Below are positions 56,056-64,000 of a stretch of 64,000 nucleotides of DNA, one piece after another. This DNA comes from CAWDJT01 sp963828705 (GTDB lineage: Bacteria; Desulfobacterota; Syntrophobacteria; Syntrophobacterales; Syntrophobacteraceae), in the NCBI GenBank assembly GCA_963828705.1, contig CAWHGA010000038.1, positions 1-64,000 of the forward strand, given 5' to 3'. How positions within the stretch are numbered: position 1 is the stretch's first letter; the number at the start of each line of letters is the position of its first letter. The translations under genes and the position numbers were made by a program. The notes beneath the pieces were generated by a model. It saw nothing but the letters and a program-made list of their open reading frames with translations. It was not told the DNA's origin and made no database searches.

Positions 56056-56307
56056 GTATGCCGTCCTATTCCATTGAGGGAGTCATGCCGGCGCTACCCA
56101 GATTGCAGTTTCTGGCAGGGCCGGCTCAATCTGTTGTCTGCGACTGCCGTGTTTGTCATTTATGTCATGATGAAAGGTGTCGCGATGTGGTTTCTCTGTG
56201 CTGTGTCGCCATTTTCGACAAGAATTCCTGCCAGTCCTTTCCTGAACTGGGGGGAACATTATCAACTTCGGATGAAAAAATGAAGTGGAAAGAACTTGCC
56301 CTATCGC

Positions 56308-56336
56308 TTGACATTGTTTAAGGCTGATACTAGCTT
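56308..56336 (+). promoter_or_regulatory. Possible promoter of the FKBP gene
   Basis: A perfect TTGACA (56308-56313) precedes, after 17 bases, the weak -10 candidate TAGCTT (56331-56336), about 55 bases before the start codon. Only the -35 part is convincing. No gene is visible in 56056-56390. Confidence 0.4.
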
Positions 56337-56390
56337 GCCCACAAGGAGAGCGCGTTTCAGGATGCCAATTTGATAGTGAGGAGAAAACTA

Positions 56391-56864
56391 ATGAAGAATA
56401 TTGATAAGGGCCATTTTGTCAAACTTAACTACACTGGGACCTTTGCGGATGGGGAGGTCTTTGATTCCAGCCAAGGCTGCAAACCTTTCGAACTCCAGGT
56501 GGGTGCGGGACAAGTAATCAAAGGCTTTGATGACGCCTTGATAGGTATGGCCCTCCAAGAAAAGAAGACCTTTACGGTGAAGGCTGCGGAGGCCTTTGGT
56601 GAGCGTGATGACAACCTCAAACAGGAATTCCCCCGAACCGACCTCCCCAAGGACTTCAATCCGGAGGTGGGCGAGGTTCTCATGCTGGAGAATGCCCAAT
56701 GCGGAGAGATTCCGGCCACGGTTCAACATGTGGATGCTGACAGGGTTGTCGTAGATCTCAACCATCCACTGGCAGGTAAAGACCTGACGTTTGCCATCGA
56801 AGTCCTCGAGATCAGCGATGAGCCCAGCCCGTCTGCTTGCGGTTGCGGTTGTTCATGCGGTTGA
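56391..56864 (+). CDS. FKBP-type SlyD-like peptidyl-prolyl isomerase with Cys-rich tail
   Basis: 157 residues; GTGAGGAGAAAACTA precedes ATG 56391. FKBP/SlyD features: HFVKLNYTGTFADGEVFDSS, LQVGAGQVIKGFDDALIGMA, FTVKAAEAFGERDDN, VVDLNHPLAGKDLTFAIEVL. The chain ends in CGCGCSCG, a metal-binding tail comparable in role to the nickel-binding tail of SlyD, which in E. coli supplies hydrogenase maturation. It is a second family member beside the one at 20838, which lacks this tail. Followed by a strong terminator. Confidence 0.9.
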   Translation: MKNIDKGHFVKLNYTGTFADGEVFDSSQGCKPFELQVGAGQVIKGFDDALIGMALQEKKTFTVKAAEAFGERDDNLKQEFPRTDLPKDFNPEVGEVLMLENAQCGEIPATVQHVDADRVVVDLNHPLAGKDLTFAIEVLEISDEPSPSACGCGCSCG

Positions 56865-56902
56865 TAGTGCTTCGATAGATCCTTTCCTGATGCCAGATAG
56901 AC

Positions 56903-56942
56903 AACTAAAGGCCGATCGTTTCCGATCGGCCTTTAGTTTAAT
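56903..56942 (+). terminator. Terminator after the FKBP gene
   Basis: A perfect 16-bp stem (56903-56918 with 56923-56938) has a TTTC loop. The flanking T tract is short (TTTAAT). It may also act on the convergent eRF1-like gene. Confidence 0.75.
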
Positions 56943-57075
56943 ACCCAAAAAGATGCAGGGCTCAAGACCCAAACCGGTAGGTGAAAGACACGGGCCCCGG
57001 GCCGCGAGACCTAAATCACAGGGCTCAGAACCGATGGCCGGGAAGCCACGGCTGACGCCACAGGTTCTACCCCCC

Positions 57076-58236
57076 TCAGCGCAGATACGCCCCTACCTTG
57101 CCAATGGCCTCCAGCCGGGCACAGGCTTCCTGATCGCGGACTTCTTCCACCTTGCCGCCCATGGCCAGGACCCGTTCCGCCGCCAGCCAGATGACATCAT
57201 CAACTTCGACCAGGGTACCCGAACAATAAGGGCATTTGCCGTCCAGCGGCGGATGGTCGAGGAGGATCTCGCAGCTCAGGCATTCAGACCCGGCGGTTTT
57301 GCGTCCGGCAGGGTAAACCAGGCGATACACCCGCGCCTGATTGATGGCGTTAAGAGTCGCATCCAAGCCCGTCACGGCCTTTTCCTGCTTGGGTTGGGAC
57401 TTGCGGGCGATGGTTACTAGATCGTCAACCAGTTGGCGTTCCAAGTTGCGCTCGAGAGCCTCCACCAACGGCAAGCTGATCTCCAGGACGTCATGGGCTT
57501 TGGCGCTGATGGGCATGCGGGCAGTGCCGATCAGTCGGGTTGTCAGGGCTTTGGGGAGTAGGCGCTGGAGTTCGGCGGTGATGTCCTCCTGACCGGCCAG
57601 AATGATGCCGTCGATGGCCTGGGTGCGCAGGATGTCATCAAGAATTTCTGCCACTTCCTTGAGAAACCAGCCGCTCCAGGTGGCCGCCCGGCGCTGAAGC
57701 GTCATTTGTGAGCGGAGGTGATCTGACCCGGCAGTGCGCCGATGCCTGACGGCCGGCGTTTGGAAGGCCTTGTCGAGCTCTTCGATGCTCTGCATAGTGA
57801 ATACGAAGAATCGGGCGTTTTCTTTATCCACCAGGACCACACCATAGCGCTGGTACTCTTTTGCCGCTTGCGCCAGGGGACGGGTGAAAGGGGTATTGCC
57901 ATAGCAAACCTGATTGGCCAGTCGGATGGCGAGGTCCTGCCGGTAATGAAGTTCCTCGGAAACGTCACAGAACATCACCAGGCTACGTCCTTTGGGTATA
58001 TGGAGTTCAACCTGTTTGCGAGTCCAGGACGCATCTTCCTGAAAGTGACGACGTTTGTCGTCGTCGGTGAGTTGAGTTTCGATCTGTTTGAGCATCTCTT
58101 CCAGCGCCAGTCGGTATCCACCGCGCCGGTTGGTGGGCGCAGATGGGTCCAGGTTGAGATAAACACTCAACACCGGAGATTCAGGGCGCGTGGGGCGTTC
58201 GGCCAAGTCGCGGAGCAGATGCGGCTGAAGGACCAT
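57076..58236 (-). CDS. Bacterial eRF1-like (baeRF) domain protein with C-terminal CxxC motifs
   Basis: About 386 residues. ATG 58236 has AAGGAG nine bases upstream; the open frame reaches 58413 but looks non-coding there. VLSVYLNLDPSAPTNRRGGY, RYGVVLVDKENARFFVFTMQ and DGIILAGQEDITAELQRLLP match proteins related to the middle domains of archaeal/eukaryotic release factor eRF1, found in bacteria and proposed to act in ribosome rescue or hibernation. Near the C-terminus SECLSCEIL and GKCPYCSGTL form a zinc-ribbon-like pair. The GGQ motif of true release factors is not seen. Function unproven. Confidence 0.7.
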   Translation of the reverse strand: MVLQPHLLRDLAERPTRPESPVLSVYLNLDPSAPTNRRGGYRLALEEMLKQIETQLTDDDKRRHFQEDASWTRKQVELHIPKGRSLVMFCDVSEELHYRQDLAIRLANQVCYGNTPFTRPLAQAAKEYQRYGVVLVDKENARFFVFTMQSIEELDKAFQTPAVRHRRTAGSDHLRSQMTLQRRAATWSGWFLKEVAEILDDILRTQAIDGIILAGQEDITAELQRLLPKALTTRLIGTARMPISAKAHDVLEISLPLVEALERNLERQLVDDLVTIARKSQPKQEKAVTGLDATLNAINQARVYRLVYPAGRKTAGSECLSCEILLDHPPLDGKCPYCSGTLVEVDDVIWLAAERVLAMGGKVEEVRDQEACARLEAIGKVGAYLR

Positions 58237-58245
58237 CATCGTTCC

Positions 58246-58458
58246 CATCTCCTTGCATGAGTTATGTTTCGTGGTGGGTATTCGTCTTGTGACGCGGCAG
58301 GGCGACTCAACGAATCCAGCGATGCCAAACCTGCTTTGGAGAGTCGAGAAGACAGTCAGCTTCAAAGGGGTAGTAGTGCGGGGAGTCGGCTCAAGAGCGA
58401 GACTCCTCCGCATCTTCAGGTAGTGGGCAGGACTTTAATGCAGCCAGACTCCTTGTGT
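58246..58458. other. Short gap between eRF1-like and two-TM genes
   Basis: About 210 bases between two minus-strand genes. It must contain the leader of the eRF1-like gene, whose Shine-Dalgarno AAGGAG lies just before 58245. Nothing else recognised. Confidence 0.35.
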
Positions 58459-58660
58459 TCAGGAAAGAAATCGCTTCTTGAGATCATCCCAGGGAGTAAA
58501 CACGGCAAACAAAACGGCGGAGACCAAGTAGAAGGCCAGATACGGATGCAGGGAAGGTCAAGTAGAGTAATGCGTACACCGGAAAGAGCGCTGCCAGCGA
58601 CAAGACGAGCTTTATGGCCAATCCAACCCATTTTTTCTTTTGCTCTTGTCTTTCATCCAT
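58459..58660 (-). CDS. Small two-TM membrane protein (one frameshift)
   Basis: About 66 residues. It begins MDERQEQKKKWVGLAIKLVL with a charged head and a first membrane segment. A second segment (YLAFYLVSAVLFAVFTPW) and the tail DDLKKRFLS lie in another frame, joined by removal of one extra base near 58550. The good continuity of both parts supports a real gene. Function unknown. It is divergent from qmoA. Confidence 0.55.
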
Positions 58661-58924
58661 CGTTTCACTCCATTCCATCGTTCTTCTGCGGTTACCGGTT
58701 TGCCAAAGTGGGGCCATCATCTACGGGGCAACATTGTTACCGATTTCACTCGTAGTAAACCTAGATAAGGGAGTTGTGCATAATTTTCAAGCTGGAAATA
58801 GTACCGAACCTGACGCGAAAAAACTCACCGCATCAACAGGGCAACCCGTTCACGTAATGATTATATCAGCTTAGTAAACGTCGATCAAAGCCAAAAGATC
58901 TTGGCGAATTTGCTGATGTTTTTG

Positions 58925-58953
58925 TTGCAGGGGTAGCTTTCTTTGTGTATATG
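58925..58953 (+). promoter_or_regulatory. Candidate promoter of qmoABC
   Basis: TTGCAG (58925-58930) and TATATG (58948-58953) are 17 bases apart, about 150 bases before qmoA. A perfect palindrome ATGTGCACAT (58951-58960) overlaps the -10 end and the likely start site. Both boxes are only partial consensus matches. Confidence 0.4.
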
Positions 58954-59105
58954 TGCACATGGGATAGCCCGGGGCGTGAGGATAACCTCTGAAAGCCTCT
59001 GGGGTCTCGCATCAGCCAAACCGAATGACGGGTCACGCTCCGGAAGCAGCGCCCGGACTTTCTGTGGGTGTGTTGGCATATTTCAAATAGCCGAGGAGGA
59101 TGAAC

Positions 59106-60374
59106 ATGGCAAATGGTGGTACCGTGAGTCAGAGCATTTTGGTAGTGGGCGGCGGCATGAGCGGGCTCACCGCCGCAGTCGAAGCGGCGGAAGCAGGCTA
59201 CGACGTCTATCTGGTGGAAAAGAACCCGTATCTGGGTGGACGAGTGGCCCAGCTGCATCACTACTTCCCCAAGCTGTGCCCGCCGTACTGTGGGTTGGAA
59301 ATCAACTTCCGCCGGATCAAAACCAATCCGCGCATTCGCTTCTTCACCATGGCGGAAGTGCAGAGCATAAGCGGTGACGAAGGCGATTTCGATGTCGCGA
59401 TCAAGATCAATCCGCGCTACGTCAACGAAAAATGCACAGGTTGCGCCAAATGTGCCGAAGCTTGCACCATGGAGATCGACAACCCTTTTAATTACAACAT
59501 GGACAAGATCAAGGCGGCCTACTTGCCTCACGACATGGCCTTTCCGATGCGCTACGTGCTGGATCCGGCCCTGGTGAAAAGCGCTGAGGCGCAGAAAGTC
59601 AAAGACGCCTGCCCGTATGACGCCGTTGAACTGGACATGACGGCCAAAACGGTGGACCTCAAAGTCGGGGCAGTGGTCTGGGCAACCGGCTGGAAGCCCT
59701 ATGATCCGGCTAAACTGGACACCTATGGGTTTGGCCAGTATCCCAATGTGATCACCAATGTCATGATGGAACGGCTGGCGGCCTGGAACGGTCCTTCCCA
59801 GGGCAAGATCCTGCGGCCTTCCGATGGCCAGGCTCCGCAGAACATCGCCTTCGTCCAGTGCGCAGGTTCCCGCGACCAGAACCACCTGGCGTTTTGCTCG
59901 GGCATTTGCTGTTTGGCATCGCTCAAGCAGACCACCTACATCCGTGAGCAATATCCTGATGCCAAGGTCACGATTTACTTTATTGATATCCGCGCCATGG
60001 ATCGTATGGAGGACTTCTTTGTCAAGGTGAAGGCCGATGAAAACCTGACCTTGTTCAAGGGCAAGGTTGCTCAGATCAATCAGGATGAAGCCACCAAGAA
60101 CCTGGTCCTGCGAGTGGAAGACACCACCACCGGGAAACTCCATGAGATCACCGCGGACCTGGTGGTGTTGGCAACCGGTATGCAGCCTAACACCATGGAA
60201 AATCCACTGCCCACACCAGTGACTTACGACGACTATGGATTTGTGGCGTCGCTCAAAGCTAAGCCGGGTGTCTATGCTGCCGGCTGTACGCGTACTCCCG
60301 TGGGTGTTTCGGAATCAGTTCAAGATGGCACGGCTGCAGCCCTCAAAGCCATTCAATCCATCGTAAGGAGGTAA
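59106..60374 (+). CDS. qmoA: QmoA, quinone-interacting membrane-bound oxidoreductase subunit A
   Basis: 422 residues, intact. ATG 59106 lies six bases after GAGGAGG; the ATG at 59100 abuts it. QmoA is an HdrA-like FAD protein of the Qmo complex that connects menaquinone with APS reductase. The FAD motif is LVVGGGMSGLTAAVEAAEAG, followed by GGRVAQLHHYFPKLCPPYCG. The iron-sulfur motif CTGCAKCAEAC is complete, and the FAD-binding C-terminal segment is AAGCTRTPVGVSESVQDGTA. The qmoB start follows four bases after its stop. It is the functional-looking counterpart of the gene at 863. Confidence 0.95.
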   Translation: MANGGTVSQSILVVGGGMSGLTAAVEAAEAGYDVYLVEKNPYLGGRVAQLHHYFPKLCPPYCGLEINFRRIKTNPRIRFFTMAEVQSISGDEGDFDVAIKINPRYVNEKCTGCAKCAEACTMEIDNPFNYNMDKIKAAYLPHDMAFPMRYVLDPALVKSAEAQKVKDACPYDAVELDMTAKTVDLKVGAVVWATGWKPYDPAKLDTYGFGQYPNVITNVMMERLAAWNGPSQGKILRPSDGQAPQNIAFVQCAGSRDQNHLAFCSGICCLASLKQTTYIREQYPDAKVTIYFIDIRAMDRMEDFFVKVKADENLTLFKGKVAQINQDEATKNLVLRVEDTTTGKLHEITADLVVLATGMQPNTMENPLPTPVTYDDYGFVASLKAKPGVYAAGCTRTPVGVSESVQDGTAAALKAIQSIVRR

Positions 60375-60378
60375 CTCA

Positions 60379-62598
60379 ATGGACAAAAAGATTGCAGCAT
60401 ATATTTGCAGTGGATGCGGCATCGGCGATGCCCTGGACATAGAGGCACTCAGCAAGGTGGCCGGCAAGGAAGCCAAAGCGACCATCTGCCGGACGCACGC
60501 CACCCTGTGTAGTCAGCAAGGGGCTCAGCTCATCAAGGATGACATGGCCAACGAAGGGGTCAACACCATCATCATCGCCGCATGTTCGCCGCGCGTTATG
60601 TATGACGTCTTCAATTTCGACAACTGCATTGTGGATCGCGTCAACCTCCGCGAACAGGTGGCCTGGGTGCAGAAACCCAATGATGAAGACACTCAGATGA
60701 TGGCTGAAGACTATCTGCGAATTTCGGGTGCCAAGGTCAAGACCATGGAACTGCCGGAACCATACCAGCCCGAGGAGGAAATCTCCAGGGATTTGCTGGT
60801 GGTGGGTGGTGGTCTGACCGGTTTGACCGCGGCCCTGGAAGCTGCTGGCGCCGGCCGCAAGGTGGTGCTGGTGGAAAAGGAAGCCCAACTGGGTGGCTTC
60901 CAGCGCAAGGTCAGCCAAAAGGTGACCTTCCCGTACAAGGACATGAAGGCCAATGACATCCAGGACCTGATCAAGGCGGTTACCAGCAACGCCAATATCA
61001 CCGTGTACACCTCCGCCAAGATGGCCAAGACTTCTGGTGGCCCCGGCGTGTTTACCGCGGTAATCACGCAAAATGGCACCACTGTCGAAGCCAAGGTTGG
61101 TTCCGTAATTATGGCGGCCGGTTGGCAGCCCTACGATCCTGGCAAGCTTGATGCCAAGCTGGGTTTTGGCGCATCACCCAATGTCATCACCAATGTTATG
61201 TTCGAAGAAATCGCCGCCAAGGGCAGTATCACCCGTCCGAGTGACGGCAAAGAAGTGCGTGCTGTGGCCTTCCTGCAGTGTGCCGGACAGCGCGACCCGG
61301 ACCATCTACCGTATTGTTCTTCCGTTTGCTGTTTGACCGCCCTCAAACAGGCGATCCAGGTCAAGAACCAGGACCCCGATGCTGCGGTTTTTGTTGTTTA
61401 CAAGGAAATGCGGACCCCGGGGCAGGCCGAGGATTTCTACCGTAAGGCACAGGAATCCGGGGTTCTTTTTATCCGCTGTCAGGATCCGGAAGTGAAGGTT
61501 AGCGGCAACGCTATCAGTGTGGAAGCCGACGATGAACTGCTCAACGAAACCCTGCTGCTGGAAGACCTGGACATGGTGGTCTTGGCTACCGGTATGGTGC
61601 CGATGACTGCTTTTGGCGAGGATTTTGCCGCCAAAGCCAAAGAAGAAGGTGCTGCTGAAGAAGCAGTAGATGTTCCGGCCGATGCCATCCTGATTTCCGA
61701 CATCCTCAATCTGGAATATCGTCAAGGTCCGGAAATTCCTGGGTTGCGCTACGGTTTCCCGGATTCTCACTTTATCTGCTTCCCTTATGAAAGCCGCCGT
61801 ACCGGCATCTATCCGGCCGGCTGCGTGCGCCGCCCCATGGGGACTGCCAGTGCCGCTGAAGACGCGGCCGGCGCCGCCATGAAGGCGATCCAGTGCGTGG
61901 AAATGACCGCTCGAGGTGCAGCCGTGCATCCGCGTGCCGGAGACCTGACCTATCCGGAATTCTTCATGCAACGCTGTACCCAGTGTAAGCGCTGTACTGA
62001 GGAATGCCCGTTTGGCGCCATCAACGAAGACGAGAAGGGCAATCCGCTGCCGCAGCCGACCCGCTGCCGCCGTTGCGGTGTCTGTATGGGCGCCTGTCCG
62101 GAACGGATCATTTCCTTCAAGAACTACTCGGTTGCCATGATTGGCGATATGATCAAGTCCATCGAAGTCCCGGAAGAGGACGAAGAGAAACCTAGAATCT
62201 TGATACTTGCGTGTGAAAACGATGCCTATCCGGCCCTAGACATGGCGGGCCTGCGGCGCATGACCTACAACCCCTGGATTCGGGTTATTCCAATGCGGTG
62301 CCTGGGGTCTTTGAACCTGGTGTTCATTGCGGATTCCTTGTCCAAAGGAATCGATGGCGTGCTGCTGCTGGGTTGCCAGCATGGCGAGAACTATCAGTGC
62401 CACTTCATCAAGGGTAGTGAGTTAGCCAACATCCGGCTGAGCAAGATCAAGGAAACCTTGGATCGCTTGGCGCTGGAATCCGATCGAGTGCGCTTTGAGA
62501 CCCTGTCGATCATCGACTACTCGAAGCTGCCACAGATCCTGGATGAGTTTGCCGACAGGCTGATTGAGGTCGGTCCGAACCCGTACAAAGGTTTCTAA
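60379..62598 (+). CDS. qmoB: QmoB, HdrA-MvhD-like subunit of the Qmo complex
   Basis: 739 residues, intact; AAGGAGG precedes ATG 60379. Order of parts: N-terminal Cys motif YICSGCGIGDALD, FAD domain with LVVGGGLTGLTAALEAAGAG, the CAGQRDPDHLPYCSSVCC block, two [4Fe-4S] motifs CTQCKRCTEECP and CRRCGVCMGACP near residues 530-580, and a C-terminal MvhD-like domain (LILACENDAYPALDMAGLRR, CQHGENYQCHFIKGSELANI). It is thought to pass electrons to APS reductase, possibly with confurcation. It agrees with the frameshift-ridden copy at 2135 along its entire length. Confidence 0.95.
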   Translation: MDKKIAAYICSGCGIGDALDIEALSKVAGKEAKATICRTHATLCSQQGAQLIKDDMANEGVNTIIIAACSPRVMYDVFNFDNCIVDRVNLREQVAWVQKPNDEDTQMMAEDYLRISGAKVKTMELPEPYQPEEEISRDLLVVGGGLTGLTAALEAAGAGRKVVLVEKEAQLGGFQRKVSQKVTFPYKDMKANDIQDLIKAVTSNANITVYTSAKMAKTSGGPGVFTAVITQNGTTVEAKVGSVIMAAGWQPYDPGKLDAKLGFGASPNVITNVMFEEIAAKGSITRPSDGKEVRAVAFLQCAGQRDPDHLPYCSSVCCLTALKQAIQVKNQDPDAAVFVVYKEMRTPGQAEDFYRKAQESGVLFIRCQDPEVKVSGNAISVEADDELLNETLLLEDLDMVVLATGMVPMTAFGEDFAAKAKEEGAAEEAVDVPADAILISDILNLEYRQGPEIPGLRYGFPDSHFICFPYESRRTGIYPAGCVRRPMGTASAAEDAAGAAMKAIQCVEMTARGAAVHPRAGDLTYPEFFMQRCTQCKRCTEECPFGAINEDEKGNPLPQPTRCRRCGVCMGACPERIISFKNYSVAMIGDMIKSIEVPEEDEEKPRILILACENDAYPALDMAGLRRMTYNPWIRVIPMRCLGSLNLVFIADSLSKGIDGVLLLGCQHGENYQCHFIKGSELANIRLSKIKETLDRLALESDRVRFETLSIIDYSKLPQILDEFADRLIEVGPNPYKGF

Positions 62599-62608
62599 GA
62601 GAAAACAG

Positions 62609-62676
62609 AAAGGGCTGCAAGCCGCTCCTGGCGATAGCTGATAATGGATCGTCCAGGGTGTCTTGCAGTCCCTCAA
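62609..62676 (+). promoter_or_regulatory. Imperfect stem-loop between qmoB and qmoC
   Basis: AGGGCTGCAAG (62610-62620) is inversely similar to CTTGCAGTCCCT (62662-62673), with inner CCTGG/CCAGG pairing. It sits in the 164-base qmoB-qmoC gap. It could tune relative expression of the membrane subunit; no T run makes it a terminator. Confidence 0.35.
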
Positions 62677-62762
62677 ATGGTTTTTACCAACGATGCCGGG
62701 ATCGCAAGGCAGGGCGACCGATGATTTGCCATTCTGGAGGTTAACAAGGGGGAGGCACAAGG

Positions 62763-63917
62763 ATGAGCATCAAAGTAGATCCAAACCTCATGAAAGACCT
62801 GAAGCATTTTGGTTTAAAGGACGCCAACAAGTGTTTTAACTGTGGCAATTGCACCGCTATTTGCCCGCTTTCCACACCGGACAATCCGTTTCCACGGCGC
62901 CTGGTGCGATACGCCCAGATGGGCTTGAAGGACAAGATCCTTCATTCCCCTGAACCGTGGCTCTGTTACTATTGTGGAACCTGTTCGGACAAATGCCCGC
63001 GCGGTGCGGATCCCGGTGAAACCATGATGGTCATGCGCCGTTACCTCACCTCCCTCTACGATTGGACCGGTTTCGCCCGGAACTTCTATATCTCGGAGAA
63101 ATTTGAGGTTATGGCTATCAGCATCGTGGCGCTGCTGGTTGGAGTCGGCCTGCTGCTTTTCAATACCGGTTTTAACAACTGGAACATGGTGCATCCGGAT
63201 CTCAACTCAGTATGGCCTTCTCACGCCATCGAACTGGCTGATTTGGGCATGGCCGCGATTTTGTCGTTCCTATTACTTGGCAACGTTTTCCGTTGTATCC
63301 GGGCTATCCTGGGTGATCTGACCTTCAAAATACCACTCAAGCATTATGCCGCTGAAGTCAAGGAATTGCTCATCCACGTGGTCACTCAAAAGCGGTTCTC
63401 CCAATGTGAAGACCGGATGCAATGGTTCGTCCACCTAATGATCATGACCGGCTACGCGTCCGTGTTCCTTATGGTTGTCGTTTTGATCAACGGTCTCGGC
63501 ATCGAATCGCTCAAATTCCAGCGCGGCTGGCCCGAATATCCCCTGTGGCATCCCATTCGTCTGGTCGGTTACTATGCGACCTTCGCCATCATGTACGGGA
63601 CCACCTATGCGATCATCGGCCGTCTTAAGAAGAGCAAAGCGCCTTATAAGAACTCGCACCCTACCGACTGGATGTTCCTCATTCTGCTCCAGGCTACCAC
63701 GATGACCGGTATCTTCATCCACTTTACCCGCCTGTTGGATTGGCCCATGCCGACCTACATCCTCTACATCATCCACATGATGGTTGCCGTCCCCATGCTG
63801 GTATTGGAGGTGCCATTTGCCAAATGGGCGCATCTTGCCTATCGACCGGTCGCCATCTATTTGCTGCGAGTAAGAGATCGGTATTTGAAAGAAAATCCAG
63901 CGGTTGTGGCTGAGTAG
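62763..63917 (+). CDS. qmoC: QmoC, membrane heme b and iron-sulfur subunit
   Basis: 384 residues, intact; GGGGGAGG precedes ATG 62763. The N-terminal HdrC-like domain has two [4Fe-4S] motifs, CFNCGNCTAICP and CYYCGTCSDKCP. After residue 110 come about six hydrophobic segments like the gamma subunit of nitrate reductase (HdrE-like), with His residues for heme b ligation (MQWFVHLMIMTGYASVFLMV; YILYIIHMMVAVPMLVLEV). This subunit oxidises or reduces menaquinone for QmoAB. The stop is at 63917; the remaining 83 bases hold only a weak GACATTG/CAATGTC pair. Confidence 0.95.
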   Translation: MSIKVDPNLMKDLKHFGLKDANKCFNCGNCTAICPLSTPDNPFPRRLVRYAQMGLKDKILHSPEPWLCYYCGTCSDKCPRGADPGETMMVMRRYLTSLYDWTGFARNFYISEKFEVMAISIVALLVGVGLLLFNTGFNNWNMVHPDLNSVWPSHAIELADLGMAAILSFLLLGNVFRCIRAILGDLTFKIPLKHYAAEVKELLIHVVTQKRFSQCEDRMQWFVHLMIMTGYASVFLMVVVLINGLGIESLKFQRGWPEYPLWHPIRLVGYYATFAIMYGTTYAIIGRLKKSKAPYKNSHPTDWMFLILLQATTMTGIFIHFTRLLDWPMPTYILYIIHMMVAVPMLVLEVPFAKWAHLAYRPVAIYLLRVRDRYLKENPAVVAE

Positions 63918-64000
63918 GTCGAGGCGAGAACAGGGATTGACATTGTTTACGTCAGGGCTTACAAGCAATGTCGATGTCCTGAGGTTCAACCGATCTGTTC

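Noticed and set aside
58866..60143. 425-residue open frame on the minus strand opposite qmoA
   Set aside because: It is antisense to an intact, well-conserved qmoA, shows no domain, and its composition (runs of His, Gly, Val) is that of a reverse-frame shadow in GC-rich DNA.
1..64000. CRISPR arrays, tRNA/rRNA genes, insertion sequences
   Set aside because: Scanning both strands gave no regularly spaced direct repeats, no TPsiC-arm-like blocks in a cloverleaf context, no rRNA signatures and no transposase motifs.

Overview
The window comes from the chromosome of a dissimilatory sulfate reducer, most likely a Desulfobacterota bacterium of the Syntrophobacteria type. The lineage is inferred from gene content and moderately high GC and is not resolved further. 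The diagnostic genes are dsrD, dsrA, dsrB, dsrN, dsrC and an Asp-ligated ferredoxin (22.7-28.0 kb), qmoABC at the right edge (59.1-63.9 kb), a second qmoA/qmoB-like pair followed by a soluble HdrC-HdrB-type subunit at the left edge (0.9-5.5 kb), a tetraheme cytochrome c3, and a fused siroheme decarboxylase. No tRNA, rRNA, CRISPR array, phage or transposase gene was recognised.

Layout. 0-5.6 kb: electron-transfer locus, qmoA-like, qmoB-like and a HdrD-like subunit. 5.9-13.3 kb: mixed genes, including a phosphatase, a B12-binding radical SAM protein behind a truncated QueG-like peptide, an LPG-synthase-type membrane protein, DUF192 and recJ. 13.9-18.8 kb: a tightly coupled five-gene minus-strand operon (MBL hydrolase, small Cys-rich protein, CoA-disulfide-reductase/rhodanese, BPL_N amidotransferase-like protein, exported protein). 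19.0-22.3 kb: fused AhbA/AhbB, an FKBP isomerase and a TPR protein. 22.5-28.0 kb: dsr cluster with a sigma70-like promoter and a GTGAA-N4-TTCAC palindrome, closed by a bidirectional terminator. 28.1-30.7 kb: cytochrome c3, DUF3303, and a cobalamin riboswitch with terminator ahead of cobT. 30.9-35.5 kb: two hotdog thioesterases, a DUF39 homocysteine-synthesis protein, LarE and a PP-loop sulfur-transfer protein. 35.6-41.1 kb: nth, two small Cys-rich proteins, a RiPP-maturation-type radical SAM protein, a vWA-OmpA protein and an exported protein. 41.7-58.7 kb: housekeeping genes (ABC-F, holC, dnaE, U32 peptidase, purB, sfsA, eno, gmd, FKBP, eRF1-like). 58.9-64.0 kb: qmoABC.

How the genes fit together. 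DsrAB reduces sulfite and passes persulfide sulfur to DsrC. DsrN makes the amidated siroheme cofactor, DsrD stimulates DsrAB, and QmoABC exchanges electrons between menaquinone and APS reductase (apr genes are outside the window). CobT and its riboswitch fit the corrinoid demand implied by two B12-binding radical SAM enzymes. The fused siroheme decarboxylase links siroheme to alternative heme synthesis, which supplies the c-type cytochromes.

Caveat. About 20 genes, including essential ones (dsrA, dsrB, dnaE, eno, nth), are split by single-base indels, with intact conserved protein on both sides. I treat these as probable consensus errors and give each such gene as one feature spanning the full coding region.
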